A stretch of 30,587 bases of DNA from a virus. Under the pieces are notes generated by a model that was not told the DNA's origin, did not search any database, and worked only from the letters and a program-made list of their open reading frames with translations. Both the position numbers and the translations under genes were made by a program. Shown here piece by piece: positions 27,914 through 30,587 of this stretch (positions within the stretch are counted from its first letter, which is position 1; every line of letters begins with the position of its first letter). The stretch covers positions 1-30,587 of the IMG/VR virus record IMGVR_UViG_3300043496_000078; one strand, 5' to 3'.

Positions 27914-29887
27914 ATGCTCAACCGGGCTTTTTGCCTCCTTGAAATCAAGGGGGTCGACGAGGACGCGCGCATCATCACCGGCATGGCGACGACGCCGACG
28001 CCGGATCGGCTGCAGGATGTGGTCGAGCCCGACGGCGCGCAGTTCAAGCTGCCGCTGCCTTTGCTGTGGCAACACGACTCGCGCGAGCCGGTCGGCCACG
28101 TCACCCGCGCCAAGGTCACCAAGGCCGGCATCGAGATCGTCGCCAAGATGGCGCGCATTGCCGAGCCGGGGCGGCTCAAGGATCGGCTCGACGAGGCCTG
28201 GCAGACAATCAAGATCGGTCTCGTCTCCGGGCTCTCGATCGGGTTCAAGCCGATCGAGCATGCATTCATCGACGAGACTGACGGCGTTCGCTTCATCAAA
28301 TGGCTGTGGCTGGAATTGTCGGCGGTGACGATTCCGGCGAATGCCGAAGCCAGCATCCAGACCATCAAATCGATCGACATCGCGCAGCGGGCCGCGTCCG
28401 GCCAGCGAGTGCTGCATCGTGTCGTTCATCTCAACCCACCCGGCGCCTCGGGACGATCACAACCGAAGTCCGCCCAGGAGGGCGCCATGAAAACCATTGC
28501 TGAACAGATTACTGCCTTGGAAGCCAAGCGATCCGCCAGTGCGGCGCGCATGGAAGCCGTGATGCAGAAGAGTCTCGACGAGGATCGTACCTCGGATGCG
28601 GGCGAGCAGGACGAGTTCGATACGCTGTCGGGCGAAGTCGAAGCCCTGGACAAGGATCTGGTGCGGCTGCGCAAGATCGAGCAGGCCAAGGCGTTCGCCG
28701 CCAAGCCGGTCATCAAGGCCGAGACGCAGCATGACGGCGCTGCGTCGCGCGGCGGCTCGATCATCGTCAAGCCGCAGCCGAAGTTGGAGCCCGGCCAGGT
28801 ATTTGCCCAGAAGGTCAAATGCCTGGCGCTGTCGCAAAAGGTGTTTCGCCCCGCCGTCGACATCGCTGCGGAAATGTATGGCCCGGATAGCGCTGTCGTC
28901 GGCGAGTTCAAAGCCAATGTGCCGGCCGGCACCACGATCAGCGGCAACTGGGCGGCAAACCTGGTTGGCGCGGACACCAATGCGGTCGCCGCGTTCTTGG
29001 AATACCTTCGCCCGATGACCATCCTCGGTCGTTTCGGCGCCGGCGGTGTTCCGGCGCTGCGCTCGGTGATGTTCAACACGCCGATCGTCACGCAGACCGG
29101 TGGCGGTGCCGGTTACTGGGTTGGTGAAGGCAAGGCCAAGCCGCTAACCTCGCTGAACTTCGCGCGCACGACACTTCCACCGACCAAAGTCGCCAATATC
29201 TGCGCGCTGACCGAGGAGTCGATCCGGTTCAGCAACCCGAAGTCGGACCTTATCGTTCGCGATAGTCTGGCGGCGGCGTTGCGCGAACGTCTCGACATCG
29301 ATTTCATCGATCCAGCGAAGATCGCGGTGGCGGGTGTCTCGCCGGCCTCGATCACCAACGGTGCCGCGACGATTGTATCGTCGGGCGATGATTCCGATGC
29401 CATCCGGCTCGATATCCGGTCGCTCTACGCCAAGTTCAGCGCGGCCAATAATCCGATCTCGAGTGGCGTGTGGATCATGTCATCGAACAACGCGGTGGCG
29501 TTGGCGATGATGACCAATCCGCTTGGCCAGCCCGAGTTCGCCGGCATGTCGATGACCGGCGGCGTGCTCAACGGCATGCCGGTGATCGCCAGCGATTACA
29601 TCACCAAGGCGATGAATATCGTCGTCCTGGTCAATGCCTCCGACATCTTCGTGGCGGATGACGGCGAGATCGCGATCGATGCCAGCCGCGAGGCCTCGCT
29701 CGAAATGTCGGACGCGCCGGCGCACAACTCGGGCACGCCGACTGGCAGCACATCGCTAGTCAGCATGTTCCAAACGAACACCGTCGCGATTCGCGCCGAG
29801 CGAATTATCAATTGGATGCGCGGCCGGGCGCAGTCGGTTGCGTATCTGACGAGTGCTGATTGGGGCGGCCCAGTCCACACCGCCTAA
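27914..29887 (+). CDS. fused HK97 prohead protease and major capsid protein
   Basis: A 657-residue fusion. Residues 1-165 are the S78-type protease: TPTPDRLQDVVEP, LLWQHD with H54, GLVSGLSIGF with candidate S108, and ELSAVTIPAN. A linker (170-190) leads to the scaffold-like coil (MKTIAEQITALEAKRS from residue 192), then the HK97-fold capsid (VPAGTTISGNWAANLV to the end). Start 27914 (MLNRAFCLLEIKG) follows AGGAC. An internal start is listed separately. Such fusions are known in Bradyrhizobium-type phages. Confidence 0.9.
   Translation: MLNRAFCLLEIKGVDEDARIITGMATTPTPDRLQDVVEPDGAQFKLPLPLLWQHDSREPVGHVTRAKVTKAGIEIVAKMARIAEPGRLKDRLDEAWQTIKIGLVSGLSIGFKPIEHAFIDETDGVRFIKWLWLELSAVTIPANAEASIQTIKSIDIAQRAASGQRVLHRVVHLNPPGASGRSQPKSAQEGAMKTIAEQITALEAKRSASAARMEAVMQKSLDEDRTSDAGEQDEFDTLSGEVEALDKDLVRLRKIEQAKAFAAKPVIKAETQHDGAASRGGSIIVKPQPKLEPGQVFAQKVKCLALSQKVFRPAVDIAAEMYGPDSAVVGEFKANVPAGTTISGNWAANLVGADTNAVAAFLEYLRPMTILGRFGAGGVPALRSVMFNTPIVTQTGGGAGYWVGEGKAKPLTSLNFARTTLPPTKVANICALTEESIRFSNPKSDLIVRDSLAAALRERLDIDFIDPAKIAVAGVSPASITNGAATIVSSGDDSDAIRLDIRSLYAKFSAANNPISSGVWIMSSNNAVALAMMTNPLGQPEFAGMSMTGGVLNGMPVIASDYITKAMNIVVLVNASDIFVADDGEIAIDASREASLEMSDAPAHNSGTPTGSTSLVSMFQTNTVAIRAERIINWMRGRAQSVAYLTSADWGGPVHTA
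28487..29887 (+). CDS. capsid-only product from internal in-frame start
   Basis: CAGGAGGG lies 5-6 nt before an ATG that is in frame inside the fusion gene, exactly at the protease-capsid border (MKTIAEQITALE). The 466-residue product would be the scaffold coil plus capsid. This would supply more capsid than protease without a separate gene. The strong site is seen; its use is inferred. Confidence 0.6.
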   Translation: MKTIAEQITALEAKRSASAARMEAVMQKSLDEDRTSDAGEQDEFDTLSGEVEALDKDLVRLRKIEQAKAFAAKPVIKAETQHDGAASRGGSIIVKPQPKLEPGQVFAQKVKCLALSQKVFRPAVDIAAEMYGPDSAVVGEFKANVPAGTTISGNWAANLVGADTNAVAAFLEYLRPMTILGRFGAGGVPALRSVMFNTPIVTQTGGGAGYWVGEGKAKPLTSLNFARTTLPPTKVANICALTEESIRFSNPKSDLIVRDSLAAALRERLDIDFIDPAKIAVAGVSPASITNGAATIVSSGDDSDAIRLDIRSLYAKFSAANNPISSGVWIMSSNNAVALAMMTNPLGQPEFAGMSMTGGVLNGMPVIASDYITKAMNIVVLVNASDIFVADDGEIAIDASREASLEMSDAPAHNSGTPTGSTSLVSMFQTNTVAIRAERIINWMRGRAQSVAYLTSADWGGPVHTA

Positions 29888-29901
29888 CTTTCTCGCCACC
29901 T

Positions 29902-29941
29902 CGGGGGCGGGAATTCGTCCTCCTCGCCCGCCCCCGTTTTT
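29902..29941 (+). terminator. intrinsic terminator after the capsid gene
   Basis: A 10-bp stem (29902-29911 with 29927-29936) of almost pure GC, a 15-nt loop and five Ts (29937-29941). It stands 14 bp after the capsid stop, within the head operon, so it may set a capsid-rich transcript and need antitermination for the downstream portal gene. Confidence 0.85.
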
Positions 29942-29951
29942 CCCGGAGTGA

Positions 29952-30290
29952 ATGCCGATGAAAATGCGCTCCTTGACGGCGATCAAGCCGCACAAGTACG
30001 GCACCCGGCACTTGACCGCCGGCGAGGAATACGAGGTGCCGCCCAGGCACGCGATCGCGCTGGTCGCAGGCAAAAAGGCACGGTTTGCAGACAGGCCAGT
30101 TCGCGCGCCCGCGGCGAAGGCCGAAGCGAAGGTCGAGGCCGCGGTTGAGGAACAAGCCGAGGCGGTTGCCATCGCCGAACCCGTGAACATCGACAGCCTG
30201 CGCATGGAAGCCACGCAGCTCGGCATCGATGTCGACGGGCGCTGGGGCGTGCCTCGGTTGCAGCATGAGATTGCGCAGGCAAAACCCTGA
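29952..30290 (+). CDS. small head-module protein with HeH/SAP-like tail
   Basis: A 112-residue protein (ATG 29952 or 29958; GGAG at 29945-29948 favours the second). LTAIKPHKYGTRHLTAGEEY, then AIALVAGKKARF, resembles the small protein between capsid and portal in many phages. An Ala/Glu/Lys linker follows, and the C-terminus (DSLRMEATQLGIDVDGRWGV then LQHEIAQ) looks like a HeH/LEM-type helix pair. TGATG overlap with the portal gene. Confidence 0.7.
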   Translation: MPMKMRSLTAIKPHKYGTRHLTAGEEYEVPPRHAIALVAGKKARFADRPVRAPAAKAEAKVEAAVEEQAEAVAIAEPVNIDSLRMEATQLGIDVDGRWGVPRLQHEIAQAKP

Positions 30291-30587
30291 TGCGCATTTT
30301 CGGTCTGCCGATTCCGTTCACCGGCGAAAAGCGCAAGGCGCTGGCCTCGGTCCCGGAAGGCCGCGGCGGCTGGTATCCGATCATCCGCGAGCCGTTCGCC
30401 GGCGCCTGGCAGCGCAATCTTGAGATCAATGTTGATACCGCGGCATCGTTTCATGCCGATTTCGCCTGCAAGACGCTGATCGCCCGCGATATCGCCAAGC
30501 TGCGCGTCAAGCTCGCTGAAAAGGATAGCAACAACATCTGGTCGGAGACCACCAATCCGGCATACAGCCCGGTACTGCGGCGGCCGA
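30290..30587 (+). CDS. portal protein, N-terminal part (cut by window end)
   Basis: Starts inside the upstream stop (TGATG). About 99 residues are visible: MRIFGLPIPFTGEKRKALAS, GGWYPIIREPFAGAWQRNLE, then FHADFACKTLIARDIAKLRV and NPAYSPVLRRP. The PIIREPFAGAWQ block and ACKTLIARDIAKLRVKL helix are typical of HK97-type portals. Gene order capsid then portal is reversed from lambda-like maps but common in this group. Confidence 0.8.
   Translation, partial: MRIFGLPIPFTGEKRKALASVPEGRGGWYPIIREPFAGAWQRNLEINVDTAASFHADFACKTLIARDIAKLRVKLAEKDSNNIWSETTNPAYSPVLRRP

Overview
The window is a large part of a temperate, tailed-phage genome with HK97-type packaging and head genes. The GC-rich codon use and the look of many conserved hypothetical proteins suggest a phage of a high-GC alphaproteobacterium, most likely Bradyrhizobium or a relative. 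This host call rests on my memory of the protein families, not on a search. I see no host gene, rRNA, tRNA or CRISPR array.

Layout. 1-2452: end of the late (+) operon, with a modular endolysin, three tiny membrane proteins and a strong terminator. 2474-3744: a (-) cluster of small coiled-coil and membrane proteins ending in an AlpA-like regulator, facing a ribbon-helix-helix gene (3868-4077) across a perfect 14-bp palindrome. 4093-6281: a tightly overlapped (-) operon of accessory proteins, including DUF3846 and a Cys-cluster protein. 6383-7466: two tail-to-tail XRE-type regulators and a 336-bp control region with repeated TGTAAAA boxes. 7467-9163: a Cys-rich protein, tyrosine integrase, excisionase-like protein and their promoter. 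9228-10563: about 1.3 kb of degenerate GCC-rich pentamer repeat. 10570-14996: a (-) early operon with a YqaJ-type exonuclease, a candidate annealing protein, a ParB-like HTH protein and conserved unknowns. Its promoter at 15149-15177 carries the same TTTTACA box.

15487-19806: a (+) DNA-metabolism operon with an adenine methyltransferase, RuvC-like resolvase, PAPS-reductase-like protein and RepA/RecA-like helicase. An iteron and inverted-repeat region follows (19814-20003) that I read as a candidate replication origin. 20028-22934: small accessory genes that show repeated exchange of start regions and coiled-coil segments. 22947-23432: a NusG-like antiterminator, then an unusually structured spacer. 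23659-30587: the packaging and head module (HNH, ParB-methyltransferase fusion, small and large terminase, fused prohead protease-capsid, a small head protein, start of portal).

Neighbouring genes very often overlap by ATGA (about 26 junctions), so most operons look translationally coupled. The integrase lies between lysis and early genes with no host DNA beside it. That suggests the order of a circular or circularly permuted phage genome rather than a simply integrated prophage. The least explained elements are the pentamer array, the iteron/inverted-repeat region, the interleaved inverted repeats after the NusG-like gene, and the cassette shuffling at 20.8-22.9 kb.
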